NCBI GenBank assembly: GCA_017465565.1
Contig: JAFTWA010000031.1
Location: 1-64,000 of the forward strand
From: Tyzzerella sp.
Lineage (GTDB): Bacteria; Bacillota; Clostridia; Lachnospirales; Lachnospiraceae
Length of the DNA stretch: 64,000 nt
Direction of reading: 5' to 3'
How positions within the stretch are numbered: the first letter of the stretch is position 1; every line of letters begins with the position of its first letter. The notes below the pieces were generated by a model. The model was not told where the DNA came from, did no database searches, and worked only from the letters and a program-made list of their open reading frames with translations. Positions 53,270 to 61,788 of the stretch are shown piece after piece. The position numbers were made by a program, and so were the translations under genes.

Positions 53270-54355
53270 ATGATGTCAGAAAAAAGTAAACAACATGTCG
53301 AATCTTGTCGTTTTTGCTGGATGTGTCATCACATCTGTCCAATTGGAAATGCAACAGGATTAGAAAGAAATACAGCGAGAGCGAGAGCTCTTGGACTTTC
53401 ACTTGTAAATCGTAATGCAATTGAATTAAGTGAGGTAATTGATAACGTTTATGAATGTGCATGCTGTGGTGCATGTGTGCACGATTGTACAACAGGCTGG
53501 GACCCAGTTATGTTTACAAAAGAAGCCCGACTTGATGCGGCAATGGAAGGTGTCCTTCCAGAATACATCAACGCATTAGTGGATAACTGCTTAGAAACAG
53601 GAAATGCGTATGGCGTTACTGAGTTGGATGGGGCATTAGTATCTGAAATCGAGAAACATGCTGACAAAAAAGATGTTTTATTATTCTTAGGTGTAGATGC
53701 AAGATGTAAAGTGCCAGTAGCTGCAGTGAATGCAATCAAAGCTTTAGAAAAAGCAAATGTAGAATTCTCAGTACTTGCAGATGAGCCAGCAAGCGGATGG
53801 CAGTTAGAATATTTAATCAGTGCGGCAAACGAAACAAAAGAACAAATGGAAGCTTGCGCAAAAGTATTAAATGACTATGCGAAAGTAGTTGTATTTGACC
53901 CACAAGACGCAAAGGTATTAAAACGTGAATACAAAGAATGGGGCGTTGAGGTAAATGCTGAAGTAGTTACATATACATCTTACGCAGCAGAATTACTTGC
54001 AAATGGAAAACTCACTGCTGTAAACTGTGGTAAAGAGATGACTTATCAGGACCCATTCCAATTAGCAAGAGATTTGGGTGAAACAGAAGAACCTAGAAAA
54101 GTAATTGCTGCATATGCGGATCTTAAAGAAATGTTATGTAACAGCGGAGATACCATGTGGGCAGGTAACCTTTTGATGAAAGAATGGATGGCAGACGTTA
54201 TCGTTCGTGTAGCGCAGGCCCGTATCCGCAATGCAAAGGGTGTGGGCGCAGATACAATCGTAACAGCAAGTGTATCTGAATATGCTTCATTAAAAGCGGT
54301 AGACCAGGACGAAGTGAAAATTGTTTCAATCGAGGAATTAATTCTTGGCGCATAG
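53270..54355 (+). CDS. Fe-S electron-transfer subunit, GlcF-like, with degenerate CCG domain
   Basis: 361 residues from the ATG at 53270 (TAGGAGG, nine bases upstream); ATGs at 53264 and 53273 are alternatives. Two [4Fe-4S] motifs are complete: C13-x2-C16-x2-C19-x3-C23-P and C63-x2-C66-x2-C69-x3-C73. The remainder has the shape of the two CCG domains of GlcF/HdrB-type proteins, but their cysteines are gone: the usual DPC is DPF in YQDPFQLARD, the CCG triplet region reads CNSG, and the CP near the end is SVSE. It would carry electrons from the GlcD-like subunit to EtfBA with only the two ferredoxin-type clusters. Confidence 0.85.
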   Translation: MMSEKSKQHVESCRFCWMCHHICPIGNATGLERNTARARALGLSLVNRNAIELSEVIDNVYECACCGACVHDCTTGWDPVMFTKEARLDAAMEGVLPEYINALVDNCLETGNAYGVTELDGALVSEIEKHADKKDVLLFLGVDARCKVPVAAVNAIKALEKANVEFSVLADEPASGWQLEYLISAANETKEQMEACAKVLNDYAKVVVFDPQDAKVLKREYKEWGVEVNAEVVTYTSYAAELLANGKLTAVNCGKEMTYQDPFQLARDLGETEEPRKVIAAYADLKEMLCNSGDTMWAGNLLMKEWMADVIVRVAQARIRNAKGVGADTIVTASVSEYASLKAVDQDEVKIVSIEELILGA

Positions 54356-54370
54356 GAAAGGGAGAAGAAA

Positions 54371-55210
54371 ATGTTAGTTTCATTACAAGAGATTATCGCA
54401 ATGGCGGAAGCTGGGAATTATTGTATCCCTGCTTTCAACGTATATAATATCGAGACAGTCATGGGTGTCATCAAAGCTGCAGAAGAACAAAAGGCACCTG
54501 TGATTATGCAGGTTTATCCAAGACTTTTAAATGAAGAGGTTGGATATTACTTAGCACCTGTAGTCATTGCAGCTGCAAGAAAAGCATCTGTACCGGTATG
54601 TTTCCACTTAGACCACGGTCCTTCGGAAGCAGAGGTTATGAAGGCAATTCGCTGGGGAGCAACAGGTATCATGCTTGACGGTTCGGCTCACTCATTTGAA
54701 GAAAACGTAGCCTTAACAAAACATATCGTAGATTCCTGCGCGGCTATCGGAATTGGTGTGGAAGGTGAGCTTGGACATGTTGGCAGTGTAAATGATGACT
54801 GTATGGAAGAATACACAGACCCAGCAGAAGCAGCAGAATTTGTAAAACAGACAGGGGTAACTTGTCTTGCAGTTTTAATTGGAAATGCACACGGTCACTA
54901 TAAAAAGACACCAAATCTTGATATCGAAAGAGTAAAAGCAATCAGAGAAGCAACAGGCGGACTTCCACTTGTACTTCACGGCGGCTCAGGTATTCCAGAT
55001 GATCAAGTGAAGGCAGCAATTGCAGCTGGTATCCGTAAAATGAATATCGGAACAGATGTGTGCTGTGCATTTGCAGATGGCACAAAGGAAACTCTTGATG
55101 ATCCAAAGAGAAGCCTTGCAGTGGATTTATTTATGAAACATCCAATTGAAACTGTAAAAAAATTAGCAGTTGATAAAATTAAACTTGTTGGTGCAGACGG
55201 AAAGGCATAA
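54371..55210 (+). CDS. Class II aldolase, fructose/tagatose-bisphosphate or IolJ type
   Basis: 279 residues. Zinc-site features: FHLDHG with Asp81 and His82, EGELGHVG (Glu131-133 region), NAHGHYKK (His174/His176) and LHGGSG (His203); IGTDV follows. The family cleaves ketose-1-phosphates or -bisphosphates to dihydroxyacetone phosphate and an aldehyde, and includes IolJ, which splits 2-deoxy-5-keto-gluconate-6-phosphate. With a PfkB kinase three bases downstream and an IolB-like gene later in the operon, IolJ-like chemistry is possible. GGGAGAAG ribosome site. No signal peptide. Confidence 0.87.
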   Translation: MLVSLQEIIAMAEAGNYCIPAFNVYNIETVMGVIKAAEEQKAPVIMQVYPRLLNEEVGYYLAPVVIAAARKASVPVCFHLDHGPSEAEVMKAIRWGATGIMLDGSAHSFEENVALTKHIVDSCAAIGIGVEGELGHVGSVNDDCMEEYTDPAEAAEFVKQTGVTCLAVLIGNAHGHYKKTPNLDIERVKAIREATGGLPLVLHGGSGIPDDQVKAAIAAGIRKMNIGTDVCCAFADGTKETLDDPKRSLAVDLFMKHPIETVKKLAVDKIKLVGADGKA

Positions 55211-55213
55211 AAT

Positions 55214-56125
55214 ATGAATAGAATAGTAGGAATTGGAGCCTGTGTCATGGATACCCTGGTGACGGTTCCAAATTATCCAAAAGAGGATACAAAATTACGG
55301 GCATTATCAAGTAAAGCAGCAGGCGGTGGTCCAACAGCCACCGGCCTGGTTGCGGCGCAGAAATTAGGGGAGCAGACCGCTTATATCGGTGTGCTTTCTG
55401 ACGATAATGGCGGCACATTCCTCAAAAAAGATTTTGAAAAATATGGCGTTGATACTAGCTTCATAGAAACCAAATCAGGCTATCGTTCCTTTACATCTGT
55501 TATCTGGCTTGCGAAAGATACGGCAACTCGTACCTGCGTATTTGACAAGGGGGATTTGCCAGCACTGGTTCTGGGCGGTTTACAAAAACAGGCGATTGCT
55601 GATAGCGAGATTTTGATGGTGGATGGAAATGAGATGGATGCCGCCGAAGCTGCCTGTATGGTGGCAAAGGAGAACGGAACAAAGGTACTGTATGACTGTG
55701 GTGGCCTATACGAAGGCGTGGAGCGTCTTTTAAAACTCACAGACGTCATGATTCCTTCCGAAGAATTTTCCTTGGGGCACACAGGATGTGACAACGTTTC
55801 GGATGCTGCTGTGAAATTATATGAGTTGTATCATCCAGAAGTTGTGGTTATCACTTGCGGCAAAGAAGGCGGAATTATTTTTGATGGAAATGAAATAAAA
55901 GAATATCCTGCGTTTTTAGTAGACGCGGTGGATACCAACGGTTCAGGAGATGTATTCCACGGTGCGTTTGCAGCGGCAATGGTAAAAGGATATTCGTATA
56001 TGGATTGCTGTCTGTTTGCCAGTGCGACTTCAGCGATTAAATGTACGGGAGTAGGTGCAAGAGAGAGCGTGCCAGATGAAAAGACCGTTTATCATTTCTT
56101 AGAAAGCAGAGGAATTAAATTATAA
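55214..56125 (+). CDS. PfkB-family carbohydrate kinase
   Basis: 303 residues of the ribokinase fold. The N-terminal GIGACVMDTLVTVPNYP and GGGPTATGLVA give the sugar-binding lid; the C-terminal VDTNGSGDVFHGAF has the catalytic Asp and anion-hole GSGD. The start codon is four bases after the aldolase stop, with GGAAAGG in the end of that gene as ribosome site, so the two are tightly coupled. Substrate could be a keto-sugar or a keto-deoxy acid (IolC-like), to be split by the aldolase next door. Cytosolic. Confidence 0.87.
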   Translation: MNRIVGIGACVMDTLVTVPNYPKEDTKLRALSSKAAGGGPTATGLVAAQKLGEQTAYIGVLSDDNGGTFLKKDFEKYGVDTSFIETKSGYRSFTSVIWLAKDTATRTCVFDKGDLPALVLGGLQKQAIADSEILMVDGNEMDAAEAACMVAKENGTKVLYDCGGLYEGVERLLKLTDVMIPSEEFSLGHTGCDNVSDAAVKLYELYHPEVVVITCGKEGGIIFDGNEIKEYPAFLVDAVDTNGSGDVFHGAFAAAMVKGYSYMDCCLFASATSAIKCTGVGARESVPDEKTVYHFLESRGIKL

Positions 56126-56152
56126 AATTGACAGCAGAAAGGCTGATTCAGA

Positions 56153-57628
56153 ATGAAATATTTACTTGGCGTTGACTTTGGTGGGGGTTCCACCAAAGCA
56201 ACACTCATAGACACAACAGGAAAAATTATACAGGAAAATACCGTAGAGTATCCAACCTATTATCCTAATCTGGGATGGTGCGAACAGGCACCCGCAGATT
56301 GGGATATTGCGTTTTCAGAAAACGTGAAAGGGCTTCTTGAAAAAAGTGGTATTGATGCGAAGGATATTCTGGCAGTTGCCATAGATTCGGCGACGCATAC
56401 ATGGGTAATGTGTGACGAAGAGTTTAGACCGCTTCGCCCTGCCATTCACTGGACAGATTCCCGTTCACGCAGTCAGGTTGAGGCTTTGCGTAATAGATAC
56501 GGCGACCTGATTTATGAAAAAAGTTTTCACAGACCTGACACCATATGGACGTTGCCACAGATTTTGTGGGTAAAAGAAAATGAACCGGAAAATTTTAAAA
56601 AGCTGCGTTACATTTTCTTTGAAAAAGATTATATTCGTTATGGGCTTACTGGTGTATATTGCACGGACTATATTGAGGCCCAGGGCAGTATGTTATTTGA
56701 CTGTAACACGAACAAATGGAGCGAGGAACTGCTTCAGATTGCAGGAATTACAGAAGAAATGCTGCCGCCGATTGTGAAGCCGACAGACGTTATTGGTAAG
56801 GTGACAGGGTCAGCCTCCTTACGAACAGGTCTGGCAGAGGGTACACCGGTTATCTGTGGAACAACAGATACGGTTATGGAAGTATTCGCTTCAGGAGCAG
56901 TGCATCCGGGAGATGTGACGGTGAAACTGGCAACAGCTGGGCGAATCTGTGTGATTACGGACAAACCTTATCCGAACCAGCATTTGGTAAATTATGCCCA
57001 TGTTGCAGAAGGACTTTGGTATCCGGGAAGTGCTACGAAAGCGGCGGCTAGTTCTTACCGCTGGTATCGTGATACCTTCGGCGGTGATTATCAGGAACTG
57101 AATGTGGGTGCAGAAGAAGTGCCGATTGGAAGTGAAGGACTTATGTATCATCCTTACATCAATGGGGAACTGACTCCATATGCAGACCCGACATTATGCG
57201 GCAGCTTCATTGGAATCCGTGCAACTCACACAAAAGCACATTTTACACGCAGCGTGTTGGAAGGCGTTTCCCTTTCCTTATTACATTCGAAAAAGACATT
57301 GGAGTCTATTGGCATTTCTCCATCGGACAAAGCAACCATTATTGGCGGTGGAGCAAAGGGCGAGCTTTGGAGGCAGATTACAGCAGACTGCCTTGGGATG
57401 GAGCTTGTGAAAACCGTGAGCAGCGATTCATCACTTGGTTCCGCGATGCTTGCAGGAGTTGCAATGGGTGTGTTTGCAGACTATGAAGCGGCGGTAAAAG
57501 CCTGCATTGAGGTAGAAAGTGTAACAAAACCAATCAAAGAAAATACAGAAAAATACGAACGAATATTTGAAGAATACGTTGCCGTACATGATGTACTGGC
57601 ACCGATATATCAGGCAAGAAATAAATAA
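56153..57628 (+). CDS. FGGY-family carbohydrate kinase (xylulokinase-like)
   Basis: 491 residues. ATP-site start LLGVDFGGGSTKATLID, sugar-site VAIDSATHTWVMCD and AIHWTDSRS, GTTDTVMEVFASGAV, and IIGGGAKGELWRQITADCLG are standard FGGY features; length is normal. Substrates of the family are pentuloses, hexuloses and glycerol. Having both a PfkB and an FGGY kinase in one operon implies either two entry sugars or phosphorylation of two intermediates. AGAAAGG is a modest ribosome site; 27 bases separate it from the kinase before. Confidence 0.87.
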   Translation: MKYLLGVDFGGGSTKATLIDTTGKIIQENTVEYPTYYPNLGWCEQAPADWDIAFSENVKGLLEKSGIDAKDILAVAIDSATHTWVMCDEEFRPLRPAIHWTDSRSRSQVEALRNRYGDLIYEKSFHRPDTIWTLPQILWVKENEPENFKKLRYIFFEKDYIRYGLTGVYCTDYIEAQGSMLFDCNTNKWSEELLQIAGITEEMLPPIVKPTDVIGKVTGSASLRTGLAEGTPVICGTTDTVMEVFASGAVHPGDVTVKLATAGRICVITDKPYPNQHLVNYAHVAEGLWYPGSATKAAASSYRWYRDTFGGDYQELNVGAEEVPIGSEGLMYHPYINGELTPYADPTLCGSFIGIRATHTKAHFTRSVLEGVSLSLLHSKKTLESIGISPSDKATIIGGGAKGELWRQITADCLGMELVKTVSSDSSLGSAMLAGVAMGVFADYEAAVKACIEVESVTKPIKENTEKYERIFEEYVAVHDVLAPIYQARNK

Positions 57629-57650
57629 CATAGGCTGAGAGGATAGGAAT

Positions 57651-59063
57651 ATGAGAATTGTAGTATGTGTAAAGCAGACAGTTGCAGGTGAAATCAATCC
57701 TTTCGATGCCTGTGCCTATGAGGCGGCGCTTCAGATACCAGGTGCGGAAGTGATTTTGCTCTCTATGGGTCCTGAAAAATCAAAAGACTTTCTCTTGAAT
57801 TTGACAAGACTGGGTGCAAAAGAGGCTTATCTTTTATGTGACAAAGCATTTGCAGGAGCTGATACTTTAGCCACAGCATACGCACTTTCTTTGGCAGTGA
57901 AGAAACTAAAGCCGAATCTAGTAATCTGTGGCCGACAGACTGTCGATGGAGATACGGCACAGACCGGACCGGCACTTTCAGTTGTGGCAGGATTATCTTT
58001 GATTACAAATGTAATGGAGATTAAGCAGTATGAAGGTCAGCTTACTTGCCTGACAAGAGCGATGGGAGAGCAGACCGTCGATTATCCGGCACTGATCACC
58101 GTTGAGAGAATCAATCATTTACGTCTGCCAAGTATCCGTTCCAAGCGCGGTGAAGTCATCGTGTGGGGCGTAGGTGATATCGGAGCAGATGTTAGTCGCT
58201 GCGGTTTGAAGGGGTCTCCAACGAAGGTGTTAGCGTCTTTTCAGAATGAGGACGGCAAACGAAAGTGTAAACTTGTTGATGCTTCCATGCTGGATAGTCT
58301 GATTGCGGAAGGTCTTCAAAAAGAAAAACAAAGAATCGCACCTAAGAATCCAGAGGGAAACAAACTGAGAAATGTTTGGATTGTAGGTGAGAAGTGCAGA
58401 GCGATGGCTGAAACTATCAGTGATGATATTCGAGTGATTGATAAAGCGACAGCAGAAGTGGAAGGCGCAGCATTTGCTAGAAAATTTGCTGCGAAAATTC
58501 AAGAAGAGAAGCCAGAAGTTGTCCTATGGGATAGCGACCCATGGAGTAAATGGGCAGCACCGCAGGTTGCGGCAATCTTGAAGACAGGACTTTGCGCAGA
58601 TTGTACAGCCTTAGAGACTGACGGTGAGAGACTTTATATGTACAGACCGGCATTTTCAGGTAATATTATTGCGAAGATTGCTTGTACGACGAATCCTCAG
58701 ATGGCAACAGTTCGTACCATGGCAGAGGGAGTTTCGGATGTGATTTGCGCAATAGGAAAAGGCGTAAAAGATGCAAAAGCAATGGTGGAAGATTATGCAC
58801 TTAAGAAAAATTGGGAAACGGCTGCTTCCAGATTAGCAGTGGATTCAGAGATGTTTCCATATGAAAAACAGGTTGGCATGACCGGAAAGACCGTGAGTCC
58901 GCCAGTCTACATAGCAGTCGGCATATCGGGTGCTGTACACCACATCGCAGGTATGAAACAATCAGGAACGGTGATTGCAATTAATCCAGATAAGAAAGCA
59001 CCAATCTTTGATTATGCAGACTATGGAATTGTTGCAACCGCAGAAGAAGTATTTGGCTCTTAG
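57651..59063 (+). CDS. etfBA: Single-chain electron transfer flavoprotein, EtfB-EtfA fusion
   Basis: 470 residues. About 1-195 are an EtfB subunit (MRIVVCVKQTVAGEINPFD, ICGRQTVDGDTAQTGP, RAMGEQTVDYPALITVE). About 230-470 are an EtfA subunit (RNVWIVGE, RPAFSGNIIAKI, and the FAD motif VYIAVGISGAVHHIAGM then IAINPDKKAPIFDYADYGIVA). The joint near 200-230 is a short charged linker. No stop or frameshift separates them. Etf carries electrons from acyl-CoA or hydroxyacid dehydrogenases; here the partner should be the GlcD/GlcF-like pair. Whether it bifurcates, as lactate dehydrogenase-Etf does, depends on a second FAD in the beta part and cannot be judged by eye. Confidence 0.9.
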   Translation: MRIVVCVKQTVAGEINPFDACAYEAALQIPGAEVILLSMGPEKSKDFLLNLTRLGAKEAYLLCDKAFAGADTLATAYALSLAVKKLKPNLVICGRQTVDGDTAQTGPALSVVAGLSLITNVMEIKQYEGQLTCLTRAMGEQTVDYPALITVERINHLRLPSIRSKRGEVIVWGVGDIGADVSRCGLKGSPTKVLASFQNEDGKRKCKLVDASMLDSLIAEGLQKEKQRIAPKNPEGNKLRNVWIVGEKCRAMAETISDDIRVIDKATAEVEGAAFARKFAAKIQEEKPEVVLWDSDPWSKWAAPQVAAILKTGLCADCTALETDGERLYMYRPAFSGNIIAKIACTTNPQMATVRTMAEGVSDVICAIGKGVKDAKAMVEDYALKKNWETAASRLAVDSEMFPYEKQVGMTGKTVSPPVYIAVGISGAVHHIAGMKQSGTVIAINPDKKAPIFDYADYGIVATAEEVFGS

Positions 59064-59079
59064 AAAGGAGTAGAAAATT

Positions 59080-59871
59080 ATGAATTTTAAGAAAAGTTAT
59101 AAAAAAGCATCGGGATATACTCCAATTAGTAAAATTGGTGAATGTTCTTTAAAGAAATTAGAATTTGGCATCATCGAATTAGAGGATGGTGAAAGTGTAG
59201 AATACTATACAGAAAATAAAGAAACTGCATTTATTATCTTAGAAGGATATTGTACAGTTAAATTTGATGATAAAGCTTGGGAGAATATTGGGAATAGAAA
59301 TACTGTTTTTGAAAATAAAAAAGCAGTAAGCTTCTATATGCCAATCGAACAAAAACTTACAGTTACAGGAAATGGTCATGTAAAGATTGCAGTTTGTGGC
59401 GCAGTTGTGACAGAAAAGACAGAGCCTGAGTTTTTGCCAGAAGAACATGTAGTATTAAAGACATTAGGCGCTGTGCCATATGAAAGAGAAACAAGCTTTA
59501 TCGTGGACGGAAACTCTAATGCGAAGGTGCTTACGATTGGTGAATGTTATGTGACACCAGGTAACTGGGCAGGATTTCCACCACACAAGCATGATGAAGA
59601 TAACATGCCAACAGAATGTATCGCAGAAGAAATCTATTATTTCTTATTTAATCCTGAGCAGGGATTTGGCGTGCAATGTGTCTACACGGCAGATGGTTCT
59701 GTAGATGAAGCATATCGTGTGAAGAATGATGAATTGGTAGAATTCCCATATGGATATCACACAACCGTTAGTACACCAGGATATGCGACATACTTCCTGT
59801 GGCTGATGGCGGGGGATTATCAAGGATTTAACCGCAGCAATGACCCAGAACATGAGTGGGTGCTAAATTAA
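59080..59871 (+). CDS. IolB/KduI-family isomerase (5-deoxy-glucuronate isomerase-like)
   Basis: 263 residues of bicupin fold. The C-terminal cupin has the IolB metal pattern: FPPHKHD with two His, a Glu in AEEIYYFLF, and His in PYGYHTTVSTPGY, ending YFLWLMAGDY. IolB converts 5-deoxy-glucuronate to 2-deoxy-5-keto-gluconate in myo-inositol breakdown. The N-terminal cupin (IIELEDGESVEYYT, IILEGYCTV) lacks metal ligands, as in the family. GAAAGGAG ribosome site, 16 bases after etfBA. The context lacks IolG, IolE and IolD, so the true substrate may be a related uronate. Confidence 0.82.
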   Translation: MNFKKSYKKASGYTPISKIGECSLKKLEFGIIELEDGESVEYYTENKETAFIILEGYCTVKFDDKAWENIGNRNTVFENKKAVSFYMPIEQKLTVTGNGHVKIAVCGAVVTEKTEPEFLPEEHVVLKTLGAVPYERETSFIVDGNSNAKVLTIGECYVTPGNWAGFPPHKHDEDNMPTECIAEEIYYFLFNPEQGFGVQCVYTADGSVDEAYRVKNDELVEFPYGYHTTVSTPGYATYFLWLMAGDYQGFNRSNDPEHEWVLN

Positions 59872-59890
59872 AAAACAAGGTGGAGTACCC

Positions 59891-60784
59891 ATGAATTTTA
59901 AAGATTTGACAAAATTTATTAATAATATAGGTAAAACATACAATATTCCTTGTTATGACATTTCCATCTATTATGACCATGTGAATGTGTTTCGCAGTAA
60001 AAGAAATCTATTCAGGTCTATGGGAAGAAACCTTTACTTTATGCAATCTGGTACAAAGATTATGACCTGCGTTGCATTAATGCGGCTTGTTCAGGCATAT
60101 AAAATTTCGTTGAATGATAAGCTGTGTCAGTACCTGACGGATTTTCCAGAGGATATCACTGTCAGAACTATGATTTCAGAATACAGTCGAATCAGTGACA
60201 CAGAAGAAAAAGTTTTCAATTTTAGAAACATAAGGAAACTGATTGAAGTGGTTTCCGGCGTGCCTTTTGAGGAGTTTGTAGCCTCACAGATTACAGGTCC
60301 GCTGAAGATGAAGTCTACCTCCTTTAATCTGACAAGCAAAAGCAAAAAGCACATTGCAAAACAGTATCGTTTTGATGAAAACAGTGAGAGTTTCGTGGCA
60401 CATGAGGCAGATGTGGAAGCAATTGCAAAGAAAAAAGATGGCTGCGTGTTAACCACTGTGGATGATTACGCGAAGTTTTGCGAGGCAATGTGTAGTGGCG
60501 GTGTATCACAAAATGGGTATCGCCTATTATCAAAAGAAAGTGTAGATATTCTGATTAATGAACTTATTTACAAAGAGACGGAGAAGGAAGATGCTTTCGT
60601 AAGCGTAGGTCGTCATGGCGGCTTGGTTTTGATTGATACGAAGAAGAAAATCACGATTGTATATGCACAGTATGTGAAGGATATGCTATTGGAGCAATTT
60701 GAGATGTATCCTACTCTGCGAAAACTAGTGTATGAATGCATTGGTGCCGATACGTGGTCTATGGGATACAATGTGCTTCCATAA
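59891..60784 (+). CDS. Serine-hydrolase (beta-lactamase-fold) protein lacking the catalytic Tyr
   Basis: 297 residues. S53-G-T-K56 is the S-x-x-K nucleophile motif of class C/penicillin-binding-type hydrolases, and late GRHGG corresponds to the K/H-x-G box. The Y-x-N motif is F111-R-N113: in the usual YSN position, the general-base Tyr is Phe. PLKMKSTSF fits the canonical PLGM..T. No signal peptide, unusual for the family, so a cytosolic esterase or a non-catalytic protein is likely. AAGGTGGAG ribosome site. Its role in the sugar operon is unknown. Confidence 0.75.
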   Translation: MNFKDLTKFINNIGKTYNIPCYDISIYYDHVNVFRSKRNLFRSMGRNLYFMQSGTKIMTCVALMRLVQAYKISLNDKLCQYLTDFPEDITVRTMISEYSRISDTEEKVFNFRNIRKLIEVVSGVPFEEFVASQITGPLKMKSTSFNLTSKSKKHIAKQYRFDENSESFVAHEADVEAIAKKKDGCVLTTVDDYAKFCEAMCSGGVSQNGYRLLSKESVDILINELIYKETEKEDAFVSVGRHGGLVLIDTKKKITIVYAQYVKDMLLEQFEMYPTLRKLVYECIGADTWSMGYNVLP

Positions 60785-60817
60785 GGAGATAAATACAGTA
60801 CTTGAGAGGATGACATA

Positions 60818-61714
60818 ATGGGATATTTATTTTTGGCAATATCTTTGTTTGCGGGAGCAACAAAGGGATATTGCGGCAAGATGACAAGTGGCTATGTGAA
60901 GGGGTATAAGGATGCAATGTTCGCCAATACCATTCGCATGGCACTCTGTATTGTGATTGGACTTGGAATGATTCTTTTTAATGGAAACATGAGCGATATT
61001 GTTCCTTCTGCTGCATTATTGGGAGTTTCTGCTTTATCTGGAATTACAACGTCGGTATTTGTAGTGTGCTGGCTTATTTCTGTAAAAAAAGGCGCATATA
61101 TGATGCTCGATGTGTTTTTAATGCTCGGAGTGCTCGTTCCACTTCTTGCAGGAGAATTGTTTTTTAATGAATCTATTAGGGTTACACAATGGATTGGAAT
61201 AGGTATTTTGCTGATTGCCGTGTACATCATGTGTACCTACAATAATTCCATTAAAGGAAAAATGAGTATTACATCTCTTGTTTTGTTAATCGTGTGTGGC
61301 GTTGCCAATGGTCTAACGGATTTTTCACAGAAGCTATTCGTAAAGATGGACAGTGGGGTGCCAATAGCAATTTTTAATTTTTATACATATATATTTTCTG
61401 CTATTACATTAGTTGTCTTTTATTGTATTTTCAGCAAGATTGAAAAGACGGATGGTGGCAATCAAGTTTCCAGTGTGAGGAAGATATTTGGATACATATT
61501 AGTTATGTCAGTTTGCTTATTTGCCAGCTCCTATTTCAAGACAATGGCAGCTGGGTATCTGGATTCTGCAAAGTTATATCCGCTGAATCAGGGCGCGTCT
61601 TTGATATTGTCGTCGGTGATGTCTGCGACGTTGTTTCATGAGAGGCTGACATTGAAATGTGTGGTAGGGATAGTGATTGCTTTCATAGGACTTATTGTGT
61701 TAAATGTATTGTAG
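60818..61714 (+). CDS. DMT/EamA-type membrane transporter
   Basis: 298 residues, about ten membrane helices in two halves (YLFLAISLFAGATKGYCGK; MALCIVIGLGMILF; later YILVMSVCLFASSYF and LILSSVMSATLFHE). The layout fits the drug/metabolite transporter superfamily, whose members move sugars, amino acids or metabolites. As the final gene of the operon it may import the substrate, or export an end product. It is the only transporter in the operon. Terminator 24 bases downstream. Confidence 0.8.
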   Translation: MGYLFLAISLFAGATKGYCGKMTSGYVKGYKDAMFANTIRMALCIVIGLGMILFNGNMSDIVPSAALLGVSALSGITTSVFVVCWLISVKKGAYMMLDVFLMLGVLVPLLAGELFFNESIRVTQWIGIGILLIAVYIMCTYNNSIKGKMSITSLVLLIVCGVANGLTDFSQKLFVKMDSGVPIAIFNFYTYIFSAITLVVFYCIFSKIEKTDGGNQVSSVRKIFGYILVMSVCLFASSYFKTMAAGYLDSAKLYPLNQGASLILSSVMSATLFHERLTLKCVVGIVIAFIGLIVLNVL

Positions 61715-61738
61715 ATAGTCTAGTAATTATAAAAAGAT

Positions 61739-61776
61739 AAGGTTGGATAGAATTTGAACTATCCAACCTTTTTTTG
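61739..61776. terminator. Terminator of the flavoprotein operon
   Basis: GGTTGGATAG (61741-61750) and CTATCCAACC (61759-61768) form a perfect 10-bp stem followed by seven T; AA upstream supports the - strand gene ending at 61789. Confidence 0.88.
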
Positions 61777-61788
61777 TGTTATGTGGTC

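Noticed and set aside
51824..54355. Simple glycolate or lactate oxidase operon
   Set aside because: The kinases, aldolase, IolB-like isomerase and phosphosugar-type regulator do not fit a plain hydroxyacid operon, though the flavoenzyme itself could still use a hydroxyacid.
59080..59871. Complete myo-inositol operon
   Set aside because: IolG, IolE, IolD and IolA homologues are not in the window next to the IolB-like gene, so the assignment is not supported.
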